Assembly: GCA_041684965.1 (NCBI GenBank)
Contig: JAWLGR010000011.1
Span: 62,001 to 126,000 of the forward strand
Source of the DNA: Mariniphaga sp041684965
Lineage (GTDB): Bacteria > Bacteroidota > Bacteroidia > Bacteroidales > Prolixibacteraceae
Direction: 5' to 3'
DNA: 64,000 nucleotides
Shown: in pieces, positions 43,031-51,309 of the stretch
Numbering within the stretch: position 1 is the first letter of the stretch
Layout: every line of letters begins with the position of its first letter
The notes under the pieces: model-generated
Databases searched by the model: none
Seen by the model: only the letters and a program-made list of their open reading frames with translations
What the model was told of the DNA's origin: nothing
Made by a program: the position numbers and the translations under genes

Positions 43031-44116
43031 TTATTTTGCTGCCCATTTGAATACAAAAAAGGCAATTACGCTGTAACCAATGTTAGGAATCCAGACGGCT
43101 ATAAATGGAGCCATGTTTCCACTGATAGCAAAAACTGTAGAAATTTGCTGGAAAAGGATGTATGAAAAGCTTAATAAAAGTCCCAGTCCCAGGTGCAAAC
43201 CAAGTCCGCCTTTTATTTTTCTTGATGCAAGTCCTGCCCCTATGATTGTTAAAATGAAAGCCGAAAAAGGACCGGCAAATCGCTTATGTCTTTCGATTTC
43301 CCATTCTACCGTATTTACTCCCCTCATCTTTAGCTGGTTAATCTCCTTTACCAGTTCAGGAGTGGTGAAACTTTCCATTTGGTTTTTTACCCGTTTGAAT
43401 TCTCCCGGAGTCATATTTATGGTAGTATCCATTCTGTATCCTTTTTCAATTTCTTCATGGGTGTTATATATTTTCCGCTTCCACCAGTTGTTTAAAATCC
43501 ATTTTTCATTTTCTTCATCCCACCTGATGTTTTCTGCTGTTAACTTTTCTTTTAAATCATGACCTTCAAATTTCTCAAGAGTGAAACGTTGACCCACGTT
43601 TGCCGAACTGAACTGCTTCAGGTAAATAAATACACCCGGTTCAATTTGCCTGTGAATATTGTATTCGCTTGAAAATGTTTGTCTTACATTTTCAATGTAA
43701 ACCATCCTGAAATGGTTCATAGTTTCATTTGCCGGAGGAATGATATAATTTCCCAGGACAAATGAAAATACGGCAATTATAAATGCAGAAACAAGGTAAG
43801 GCCGCATGAGTCGTGTATAGGAAACCCCGCTGCTTAAAATGGCAATGATTTCAGTATTGTAGGCCATTTTGGAGGTAAAATAAATAACGGCTATAAAGGT
43901 GAAAAGCGGACTAAATAAATTAGCAAAATAGGGGATGAAATTCAGGTAATATTCTGAGATTATTTTTCCCCAGGAAATATCTTTCGATAAAAACTCATCG
44001 AGGTTTTCCGACATATCAAAAACGATAGCAATACTAAGAATCAGGGCAATGGCATAAAAAAAAGTCCCCAGAAACTTTTTTGTAATGTATATGTCTATGG
44101 TTTTGTAAAACTTCAT
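43031..44116 (-). CDS. LptF/LptG family lipopolysaccharide export permease
   Basis: A 361-residue inner-membrane permease of the LPS transport ABC complex. It has three N-terminal helices (about 15-35, 58-78, 99-122), a periplasmic beta-jellyroll domain (about 130-270) and three C-terminal helices. Typical segments are YITKKFLGTFFYAIALI at the start and GGLGLHLGLGLLLSFSYIL near the end. Bacteroidota often encode these two related permeases apart; whether this is LptF or LptG is not resolvable here. The gene begins one base after the tgt stop and is surely in that operon. Confidence 0.93.
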   Translation of the reverse strand: MKFYKTIDIYITKKFLGTFFYAIALILSIAIVFDMSENLDEFLSKDISWGKIISEYYLNFIPYFANLFSPLFTFIAVIYFTSKMAYNTEIIAILSSGVSYTRLMRPYLVSAFIIAVFSFVLGNYIIPPANETMNHFRMVYIENVRQTFSSEYNIHRQIEPGVFIYLKQFSSANVGQRFTLEKFEGHDLKEKLTAENIRWDEENEKWILNNWWKRKIYNTHEEIEKGYRMDTTINMTPGEFKRVKNQMESFTTPELVKEINQLKMRGVNTVEWEIERHKRFAGPFSAFILTIIGAGLASRKIKGGLGLHLGLGLLLSFSYILFQQISTVFAISGNMAPFIAVWIPNIGYSVIAFFVFKWAAK

Positions 44117-44117
44117 G

Positions 44118-45245
44118 CTACAGCCTGATTTTTAATTTCTTAACCATGTCTTCCTTCCAGCTTTTAAAACATCCTTCGATTATTTTTTCGCGTGCAGTGT
44201 TAACAAGCCACAGGTAAAAGGCCAGATTGTGCTGGCTGGCAATCTGGGCGCCCAGCATTTCATTTGAAATTACCAGATGTCTGAGGTAAGCAAGGGAATA
44301 CTGATCGACAAAGGAAGTGCCGTTTTTATCGATAGGGTCATGGTTGTTATCCCATTTTTTATTGCGGATGTTTATAATTCCCTCCGAAGTAAACAACATA
44401 CCGTTGCGGCCGTTGCGTGTGGGAAGCACGCAATCGAACATATCAATTCCCCTGTCAATTGACTCCAGGATATTAACCGGTGTTCCGACACCCATTAAAT
44501 ACCGGGGTTTGTTTTCAGGAAGTTCGGCTGTTACCACTTCAGTCATTTCGTACATCACCGTCTCGGGTTCACCAACAGACAGGCCTCCAATTGCATATCC
44601 ATCCGCATCAAACTGTTTTACATGTTCTGTGGCCAATTTTCTGAGATTTGCATAAGCACTACCCTGAATGATGGGGAACAATGACTGTTTATATCCATAC
44701 TTTGGATTGGTTTCGTTAAAGCGTTCAAAGCAGCGGTGCAGCCATCGCTGGGTAAGTTCAAGTGATTTTTTCGCATATTCAGGTTCGGCATTACCAGGTG
44801 TACATTCATCAAATGCCATAATGATATCGGCACCAATCGATCGTTGAATATCAATAACTTTTTCAGGAGTAAACAGATGGTATGACCCATTTATATGTGA
44901 CTGAAATTTTACTCCCTCCTCACTCAACTTCCGTATATCACCCAGAGAAAAAACCTGGAATCCGCCACTGTCGGTAAGTATTGGTCCATCCCAGCGATTG
45001 AATTTGTGCAATCCACCGGCTGATTCCAAAACTTCCAATCCGGGACGAAGATACAGGTGATAAGTATTTCCCAGAATAATACGGGCACCAACATCTTCTT
45101 TTAAATCGCGGGTATGAATACCTTTCACAGTACCGGCTGTACCAACCGGCATAAATACAGGGGTTTCAATATTGCCATGGCTTGTGTGCAGAACACCAGC
45201 CCGGGCTCGTGTACCTTTCTCTGTTGCTGCCAAATTAAATTCCAT
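44118..45245 (-). CDS. tgt: Queuine tRNA-ribosyltransferase
   Basis: Exchanges guanine 34 for the queuosine precursor in tRNAs with GUN anticodons. The 375 residues include GNTYHLYLRPG near 61-71, the catalytic region DSGGFQVFSLG near 94-104, GGLSVGEP and FDCVLPTRNGRNG. The zinc-binding CxCxxC of E. coli Tgt is replaced by NGTSFVD; the final His-bearing helix (ASQHNLAFYLWL) is kept. The ATG at 45243-45245 is used; a TTG four codons earlier is less likely. An exact -7 box lies ten bases upstream. The LptF/G gene follows one base after the stop. Confidence 0.97.
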   Translation of the reverse strand: MEFNLAATEKGTRARAGVLHTSHGNIETPVFMPVGTAGTVKGIHTRDLKEDVGARIILGNTYHLYLRPGLEVLESAGGLHKFNRWDGPILTDSGGFQVFSLGDIRKLSEEGVKFQSHINGSYHLFTPEKVIDIQRSIGADIIMAFDECTPGNAEPEYAKKSLELTQRWLHRCFERFNETNPKYGYKQSLFPIIQGSAYANLRKLATEHVKQFDADGYAIGGLSVGEPETVMYEMTEVVTAELPENKPRYLMGVGTPVNILESIDRGIDMFDCVLPTRNGRNGMLFTSEGIINIRNKKWDNNHDPIDKNGTSFVDQYSLAYLRHLVISNEMLGAQIASQHNLAFYLWLVNTAREKIIEGCFKSWKEDMVKKLKIRL

Positions 45246-45254
45246 ATGCGGGCG

Positions 45255-45262
45255 CAAATATA
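45255..45262 (-). promoter_or_regulatory. -7 promoter element close to the tgt start
   Basis: The minus strand reads TATATTTGCGCCCGCAT before the ATG; TATATTTG is an exact TAnnTTTG box. Transcription would start only a few bases before the start codon at 45245. The first 12 bases are identical to the box in front of the Gfo/Idh-like gene. Confidence 0.5.
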
Positions 45263-45367
45263 GCTATTTAACTCGAATTCAGCGGGGAATCAGCTGTTTC
45301 CTACCTGTTAATAAATTCTAATTTTCCGGCCTCTTTTTTGCCGTTTAAAATTTTGTTTTTGACCCGA

Positions 45368-46558
45368 ATGTTTCCAATTTTGACGGATTATATTTTAACC
45401 AACTGTATCGTGGAATCAATTAAAAATGCTCTCCTGCAAGGCCAAACAATCGACTGGTTTCTATTGCTTTTATTCCTTCTTCTTTTCCTGGTTCATTTAG
45501 TGAATGTATTTTTATTTTCTTTGCGAGTAGCTCTTCATAAAAATCCTCCGGCCGGAAAACAATTCCCCCTTTCTGTTTTATTTACCTTCCGAAATGAAGA
45601 AAAACAGCTGGCAGATAACCTGCCATCGTTGTTAAAAAATGGACATTCTGAATTTGAAGTTGTTGCAGTTGATAATTGTTCGCTGGATGAATCGCTTACA
45701 GTATTGAATTCATTAAAGAGCGAACACAATCAACTTCGGATATCTTCACTCAGGCAGCACACGCTGTATTCCGGAAAAATGGCTCAAAATATTGCCCTGA
45801 AAGCAGCAAGCTATGATTGGGTTACATTTATACCCATTTCGGTAAATCTGGCAGATTCAGACTGGCTTAAGGAAGTATCTTCCCGGATTAACGGAAAAAA
45901 TCAAGTTGTGGTAAATTATTCAAATATCCAGCCTGGACGGTCTTTTTTTAATTTGTTGTACAGGGTTGAATACTTCTTTCAGCAGTTGAAAAGTTTCGGG
46001 TTTATATTAAATGGGTCTTCATTTGTGTTGACACAGGAAAATGTTACCTTCAAAAAGCAGCAGTATTTTGATGAAGGGGGATATCGGGGAAAAGTTACAG
46101 AACCTTTTGCCAACCTTGAGCTTGTTATTAATTCTTTTATTCGAAAAGTACCTGTTTCTATCGTTATAAGTGCTGAAACAGCTTTACATCGTAAGGAAAA
46201 TGTGAATTATAAAGATTACCTGGAGCTGGTTAAAAAAGAAGCGGTATTGCGGAAGCATCTGCCACCCGGACAGCGAATTCTTTTGGTGCTTCTGGAATGG
46301 GCATTTTTACTGTTTGCACCTGTGGGCATATTTGTTGTTTTTCGAATGCCACCATTGTGGCCCGTTGTTATTGGATTGTTCATATGTTTGATATCCTGTC
46401 ATTTGCTTATCATAAAAAGGCTGCTTATACGGCTGAAGGAATTTAAATTATTCTTACCTTCGTTGTTAACAGCATTAATATTGCCTTTTTTAAAAATAAT
46501 TTTTCGTATTTGGTACTTCAGATACGGACTAAAAAGAGAATGGAGGATAGGAAATTAA
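45368..46558 (+). CDS. Family 2 glycosyltransferase, membrane-bound
   Basis: A 396-residue membrane protein. One N-terminal helix (about 28-50) leads to a cytosolic GT-A domain (about 65-290), with SVLFTFRNEEKQLADNLPSLL at its start and VVAVDNCSLDES (nucleotide-binding acidic pair region). Three C-terminal helices span roughly 300-390. It resembles glycosyltransferases that add sugars to lipids or polysaccharides. The expected DxD motif and QxxRW motif are not clearly present, so donor and acceptor are open. The ATG at 45368 is used; a TTG lies ten codons earlier. Its end overlaps the sigma factor gene by 19 bp. Confidence 0.82.
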   Translation: MFPILTDYILTNCIVESIKNALLQGQTIDWFLLLLFLLLFLVHLVNVFLFSLRVALHKNPPAGKQFPLSVLFTFRNEEKQLADNLPSLLKNGHSEFEVVAVDNCSLDESLTVLNSLKSEHNQLRISSLRQHTLYSGKMAQNIALKAASYDWVTFIPISVNLADSDWLKEVSSRINGKNQVVVNYSNIQPGRSFFNLLYRVEYFFQQLKSFGFILNGSSFVLTQENVTFKKQQYFDEGGYRGKVTEPFANLELVINSFIRKVPVSIVISAETALHRKENVNYKDYLELVKKEAVLRKHLPPGQRILLVLLEWAFLLFAPVGIFVVFRMPPLWPVVIGLFICLISCHLLIIKRLLIRLKEFKLFLPSLLTALILPFLKIIFRIWYFRYGLKREWRIGN

Positions 46559-47166
46559 ATCTGTCAGATAAAGCTCTCCTGGATTTCGAACTGGTGCAGA
46601 ATGCACTTGAAGGAGATGAAAAGGCTTTTACCAGGCTTCTGTCGCGGTATCGTGATGCCATCTATTTCATGTTGCTTAAGATGGTAAATAACCGGAACGA
46701 TGCAGAAGATTTAACTCTGGAGGCTTTTGGTAAGGCCTTTAAAAATTTGCATCAATATTCACCTACCTATGCTTTTAGTACCTGGCTGTTTAAAATTGCA
46801 TCAAATAACTGCATTGATTTTTTAAGAAAAAGAAAAGGCTCTTATGTACTTATTGAAAGTGAAGATAATGGCGAAAACAATGAAGCAGTTAAGTTAAAAT
46901 CAAAAGATCCTAATCCGGAAGAAAAACTTATCAGACAGCAAAAAGCAATATTGTTGCATCATATTGTAAGAAAACTTAAACCTCGTTACCGTACCCTTGT
47001 GGAGCTAAGATATTTCAGGGAATACTCTTATGAAGAAATTGCAAAAGAACTTGATTTACCCATAGGTACAGTAAAAGCTCAGCTTTTCAGGGCTCGGGAA
47101 ATGTTATTTAAGCTGATTGAAAATACAGAAATGGGCAGGGAAGACATACCTTCAGAATGGAAATAA
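46540..47166 (+). CDS. ECF-type RNA polymerase sigma factor
   Basis: A 208-residue sigma-70 family factor with region 2 (FTRLLSRYRDAIYFMLLKMV, then DAEDLTLEAFGKAFKNLHQY and FSTWLFKIASNNCIDFLRKRK) and region 4 (RYRTLVELRYFREYSYEEIAKEL...IGTVKAQLFRAREML). An acidic linker lies between them. It lacks a neighbouring anti-sigma factor gene, which most Bacteroidota ECF factors of SusC loci have. The start overlaps the glycosyltransferase gene by 19 bp and the end overlaps rsmG by 10 bp, so all three are read from one mRNA. Confidence 0.95.
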   Translation: MEDRKLNLSDKALLDFELVQNALEGDEKAFTRLLSRYRDAIYFMLLKMVNNRNDAEDLTLEAFGKAFKNLHQYSPTYAFSTWLFKIASNNCIDFLRKRKGSYVLIESEDNGENNEAVKLKSKDPNPEEKLIRQQKAILLHHIVRKLKPRYRTLVELRYFREYSYEEIAKELDLPIGTVKAQLFRAREMLFKLIENTEMGREDIPSEWK

Positions 47167-47780
47167 TATTAAAATATTTTCCCGGGTTAACAGAAACGCA
47201 AATAGAATATTTTAGGCAATTAAAGCCTTTATATTCAGACTGGAATTCAAAAATCAATGTGATTTCCAGGAAAGATATTGATGAATTATACGAACGTCAT
47301 GTTTTGCATTCATTGGCCATTGCCAGGTTTATCCGGTTTGTTCCGGGTTCGAAGGTTCTGGATGTGGGAACAGGAGGAGGTTTTCCAGGAATTCCTCTGG
47401 CTATTTTATTTCCCGAGGTACGGTTTCATCTGATTGATTCCATTGGTAAAAAAATTAAAGTTGTAAACACGATTGCCGGCAGTCTGGGTTTAAAAAATAT
47501 TATCGCCGAGCAAATAAGAGCTGAACAGCTTAAAGAAAAATACGATTTTATTGTAAGTCGTGCTGTTACCCGTTTGCCTGAGTTTGTAAGCTGGATACAA
47601 AAAAATATTTCATCAAAACAAAAAAATGCCATTCCGAATGGAATCCTTTACCTTAAAGGAGGCAATCTTGATTCGGAAGTGCGAATCTATCGGAACAGGG
47701 TTTTCATTCAGGAACTTACAGAGTTGTTTGATGAAGAATTTTTTGAAACTAAAAAGCTGGTTTACCTGCCCTTGACTTAA
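47157..47780 (+). CDS. rsmG: 16S rRNA (guanine-527-N7)-methyltransferase RsmG
   Basis: Methylates G527 in the 530 loop of 16S rRNA. The 207 residues fit the family. The opening SDWNSKINVISRKDIDELYERHVLHSL pattern near 28-53 and the cofactor loop VLDVGTGGGFPGIPLAI near 70-86 are present, followed by the SRAVTRLPEFVSW segment. It overlaps the sigma factor gene by 10 bp and converges with pfkA by a four-base overlap at its stop codon. Loss of RsmG gives low-level streptomycin resistance in other bacteria. Confidence 0.96.
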   Translation: MEIILKYFPGLTETQIEYFRQLKPLYSDWNSKINVISRKDIDELYERHVLHSLAIARFIRFVPGSKVLDVGTGGGFPGIPLAILFPEVRFHLIDSIGKKIKVVNTIAGSLGLKNIIAEQIRAEQLKEKYDFIVSRAVTRLPEFVSWIQKNISSKQKNAIPNGILYLKGGNLDSEVRIYRNRVFIQELTELFDEEFFETKKLVYLPLT

Positions 47781-48826
47781 TTAAGGTACTCATCGCCAAA
47801 CGAGACGCCCATTTTTCTTGCTTTCAGAATTAGTGAATGATTGGGCTCTACAAGCCGCAGCCTGCCCCCCACTTCTTCCAGGGGAACAGCGGTGAGTTCT
47901 CCTTTACGTATGGCAACCATTGTTCCGAAATTCCCGTCTGCTATGCATTGTGTTGCATAAGCACCATATTGGGTAGCCAAAATACGGTCCATTGGTGTCG
48001 GGCTCCCGCCACGCTGAATATAACCAAGAACTGTTTTTCGTGTTTCAATTTCGGTATAGGTTTCAATAGCTTCTGCAATATGTGAAGCTGCAGTATGATT
48101 TTTGGGATATTCAATACCTTCAGCTACAACTACGATGGAATAGGGTTTATTGTCCTCATAACGTTTCTCTATTTTTTTACAAACTGAACGTATGTTATAA
48201 GGTACTTCAGGGATTAAAATAATGTCACCCCCACCTGCCACTCCTGAATAAAGTGCAAGCCAGCCGGCATGGTGTCCCATTACTTCTATAATCATTACCC
48301 GCTGGTGCGAATTGGCAGTGGTATGTAACCTGTCGATTGCTTCAGTGGCAATTTGTACTGCTGAATCAAAACCAAAGGTAATATCGGTTCCCCAAACATC
48401 ATTATCAATTGTTTTAGGAATCCCGATAACATTTAACCCTTCCTTCGACAACATACTTGCAGTTTTCATGGTTCCGTTGCCTCCAATGCAAACTATACAA
48501 TCGAGGCCCAGATTATTGTAGTTTTGCTTTATCATTTCAGGCTTATCTGAATCGTTGGTGCCATTTTTGACAAGCTTATAGGGTTTCTCACGAGAAGTAC
48601 CCAGGATAGTGCCACCAACAGTCAGGATACCTGATAGCTGTGATTCCTTTAATGCTGTATAATCGTTGTTTATTAAACCTGAAAATCCGGCATTAAAACC
48701 GATGACCTCCATATTGTATTCAACAATTGCAGTTTTACCTACTCCCCGAATCGCAGCATTTAAGCCAGGGCAATCACCTCCTGCAGTGAGAATCCCAATT
48801 TTTTTTGATTTTCCGGATTTGCTCAT
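47777..48826 (-). CDS. pfkA: 6-phosphofructokinase (group III, mixed-substrate type)
   Basis: Phosphorylates fructose 6-phosphate in glycolysis. The 349 residues begin with GILTAGGDCPGLNAAIRG. The phosphoryl-donor pocket reads GGNGT (115-119), where ATP enzymes have GGDGS and pyrophosphate enzymes GGDD. The next site reads PKTIDND (137-143), where the Lys is typical of pyrophosphate and mixed-type enzymes. A Gly at the first site with Lys at the second is the group III pattern, usually ATP-dependent and often not allosteric. The Asp to Asn change in the first motif is noteworthy. The gene converges with rsmG. Confidence 0.93.
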   Translation of the reverse strand: MSKSGKSKKIGILTAGGDCPGLNAAIRGVGKTAIVEYNMEVIGFNAGFSGLINNDYTALKESQLSGILTVGGTILGTSREKPYKLVKNGTNDSDKPEMIKQNYNNLGLDCIVCIGGNGTMKTASMLSKEGLNVIGIPKTIDNDVWGTDITFGFDSAVQIATEAIDRLHTTANSHQRVMIIEVMGHHAGWLALYSGVAGGGDIILIPEVPYNIRSVCKKIEKRYEDNKPYSIVVVAEGIEYPKNHTAASHIAEAIETYTEIETRKTVLGYIQRGGSPTPMDRILATQYGAYATQCIADGNFGTMVAIRKGELTAVPLEEVGGRLRLVEPNHSLILKARKMGVSFGDEYLN

Positions 48827-49042
48827 ATTATTTGGATATTATTATTATTCAGTTGCTTAAAAAGATTTTGCAATAATAAATTTACAAAACAATATCTGAA
48901 AAACTAACATTCCAGTATACAAAATAATAAAGTTGTTAATAAATTAAGGTCCAATTTAATAAGTTTGAAATTTACTTTTTTTCAATTATTTTTGTTTGCT
49001 TGAAGCTTTTTATAAAAAACAATAACCAATTAAATAAATAAG

Positions 49043-49831
49043 ATGAAAAGAATATTTTATTTCCTTTTTGCAGGTGCTTTAATTTTCACATTTGCTTGCA
49101 CCGGGGGACAAAGGCAAACAGAAGAAGAAGGAGGAGAGGAAAAATCTGCTGAACTGGTCGGTGATAATAAACTAACAGAACAGGAGAAGGACCAGGGCTG
49201 GGCACTTCTTTTTGATGGAGAAACAACCGAAGGTTGGAGGGGGGTAAACAAAGGGCATTTTCCCGCAGGTTGGGAGATTGTTGACGGGACCTTGCATTGC
49301 AAAGGATCGGGTTTGGGAGAAGCAGGTTCTGAAGATGGTGGTGATATTCTATACGATGAAAAATTTTCTAATTTTCATTTAAAACTGGAATGGAAAATTA
49401 GTGAAGGTGGAAATTCGGGAATTTTCTATTTAGGTGAGGAGCGGGAGGATTGGCCTATATGGAGAACTGCACCTGAAATGCAGGTTCTGGATAATGAAAG
49501 ACACATTGATGCCAATCTTGGTAAAGACGGCAACCGTCAGGCTGGTTCATTATATGATCTTATTCCTGCCAAACCTCAAAATGCCAAACCTGCTGGTGAA
49601 TGGAATTCAGCAGAAATAATTGTGTACAGAGGCACAGTTGTTCATAGACAAAATGGAGAAGTGGTTCTTGAATACCATTTATGGACTGATAAGTGGAATG
49701 AAATGGTTAAGGATTCAAAATTTCCTGAATTAAACCCTGATTGGGCCAATGTTCCGAAAGAAGGTTATATCGCACTACAAGATCATGGCGATGACGTATG
49801 GTTCCGCAATATTAAATTAAAGGAGTTGTAG
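49043..49831 (+). CDS. DUF1080 (3-keto-disaccharide hydrolase family) lipoprotein
   Basis: A 262-residue exported lipoprotein. The signal peptide ends at the lipobox FTFAC (Cys19), followed by an acidic linker of about 30 residues. The rest is a concanavalin-like DUF1080 domain with the typical start GWALLFDGETTEGWRG near 52-67, the middle GNSGIFYLGEE and the end GYIALQDHGDDVWFRNIKLKEL. Some members hydrolyse 3-keto-sugars; others only bind carbohydrate. No dehydrogenase of a 3-keto pathway is adjacent. The gene forms its own unit and ends at a clear terminator. Confidence 0.92.
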   Translation: MKRIFYFLFAGALIFTFACTGGQRQTEEEGGEEKSAELVGDNKLTEQEKDQGWALLFDGETTEGWRGVNKGHFPAGWEIVDGTLHCKGSGLGEAGSEDGGDILYDEKFSNFHLKLEWKISEGGNSGIFYLGEEREDWPIWRTAPEMQVLDNERHIDANLGKDGNRQAGSLYDLIPAKPQNAKPAGEWNSAEIIVYRGTVVHRQNGEVVLEYHLWTDKWNEMVKDSKFPELNPDWANVPKEGYIALQDHGDDVWFRNIKLKEL

Positions 49832-49841
49832 CATTACAAAT

Positions 49842-49876
49842 AAAAAAGCTGTCGTTTTCCCTGACAGCTTTTTATT
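49842..49876 (+). terminator. Rho-independent terminator after the DUF1080 gene
   Basis: AAAAAGCTGTC and GACAGCTTTTT form an eleven-base stem (49843-49853, 49863-49873) around a nine-base loop, with A and T runs at both ends. It can act on either strand and lies 11 bp after the stop codon. Confidence 0.85.
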
Positions 49877-50047
49877 TGCTCGAACATTTTTGGGTAGTTC
49901 ACCAGCAACAAATGCAGCCTGTTGATACTCAGTTCGATAAATCTGAAACAGGTTAATTATCAGGGGAAATAGATATTTATACTGAAGACCTTTTAGTTAC
50001 AATCCGGAATAAATTTAATTACTTACAATGGAAAGGGAAGCAGATAT

Positions 50048-51061
50048 TTATTCCGGGAAATAGGCTGAATCATTAAGTATTTGCTGGTAGTTTCTATTTT
50101 CCATCAATTCTGTTAGGGTTAATTCCTTATGTTTTTTCATATAATGCCGCACAATTTGCCAGCCAATCCAGATGCCGCTTCTGGCAGGAGATTCAATTGG
50201 GAACCCTGTGGTATATGGGCCATCATTTGTGAATCTCAGGATATCCATTCTCTTATTGGTGAATAGCAACCTGTTTTCAACCAGGTGATTCCACATCTGT
50301 GGTTCATTGTTCCTGCACCATTCCAGTTGGTTGGAAGTAAAGCCAATTTTGAGACTGTCGTGCATTTCAGGCAACAGAGCGTCTACGAAATACATGAGCT
50401 TTCCCTGATAGATAATGTGATCGAGCAAGGTTACAGTATGTTTTGAATCGTCAAATTCTGTTATTCCCCATGCATAGGCCACATCCGAAGGTATTTTCCT
50501 GGGATGCATGTTTTTAATCTTATACAATTGCACATTGCTGAGTTTCTGATAATAACTGAAATCGCGCCCGAGGTATTTATCGAGACTTATACCAATTAAG
50601 TTTTCAGCTGTTACTATTGATTGATTAAATCCTGAAATCATGGTATAGATTACAGGAAGTTCTTTATAGGGGAAGTGGTATTGGTAGTATTTAAAGGCTT
50701 TAATCAGTTCTTTTTCAGTTTCTCTGAAATCTGAAAATTCTTTTTCTACTTCCTTTTTCACATTAAGGATCATCGTATCGGTTAAAAACCTGCCCATCAC
50801 CTGGGGAAAATAATCCTCTGTTATACCACCGACATTTATAACTTTCCAGGTAAAGAGATCGAAAAATTCAGCATGCTTATTATGCAATGCTCTTAATTCT
50901 GCCAGGGTATCCTGCGAGGAGAAAGAAAAAAGTTCCTTTTCGAACCGAACAATTTCAACTTCAGTTTCAATATCTGAAATATCTACTTTCAGAGGATTTC
51001 TTTTACATGAAAAAATGACAGCTGCAAGTAATATAAGAAGAATAAATTTCTTTAAAATCAT
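50048..51061 (-). CDS. gldB: Gliding motility lipoprotein GldB
   Basis: A 337-residue lipoprotein with the lipobox VIFSC (Cys19). The body matches GldB: VDISDIETEVEIVRFEKELFSF near the start, LPVIYTMISGFNQSIVTAEN in the middle (about 136-156) and YTTGFPIESPARSGIWIGWQIVRHYM near the C-terminus (about 285-310). GldB is needed for gliding in Flavobacterium, where it works with the type IX secretion/gliding machinery, but it is widely kept in non-gliding Bacteroidota. The fold recalls DUF2268-type proteases without an obvious metal motif. It is divergent from nadE, with 248 bp between them. Confidence 0.9.
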   Translation of the reverse strand: MILKKFILLILLAAVIFSCKRNPLKVDISDIETEVEIVRFEKELFSFSSQDTLAELRALHNKHAEFFDLFTWKVINVGGITEDYFPQVMGRFLTDTMILNVKKEVEKEFSDFRETEKELIKAFKYYQYHFPYKELPVIYTMISGFNQSIVTAENLIGISLDKYLGRDFSYYQKLSNVQLYKIKNMHPRKIPSDVAYAWGITEFDDSKHTVTLLDHIIYQGKLMYFVDALLPEMHDSLKIGFTSNQLEWCRNNEPQMWNHLVENRLLFTNKRMDILRFTNDGPYTTGFPIESPARSGIWIGWQIVRHYMKKHKELTLTELMENRNYQQILNDSAYFPE

Positions 51062-51309
51062 CTGTTAATTAATTTTCCATTTTCATGCAATTGGTAACCT
51101 TATTGCTTTTATGTAAAGTATTTGCAGGAAATATCCGGCAACAATTGCAATTTTATTGTATTATCTTTTCAATACGCTGCTAATTGTAATTTATTGCGAA
51201 ATTGAATCAAAAATGTGACATTTGTTGCTTAAACTGGTGAATCAGTATTAAAAGATATTGTAAACAGCGTACACCATTTATCAGGAAGTTAAATTTTAAT
51301 TATTTAATT

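Noticed and set aside
51062..51309. Possible promoter or small RNA between gldB and nadE
   Set aside because: No exact -7 box, hairpin or conserved-looking element could be found by eye.
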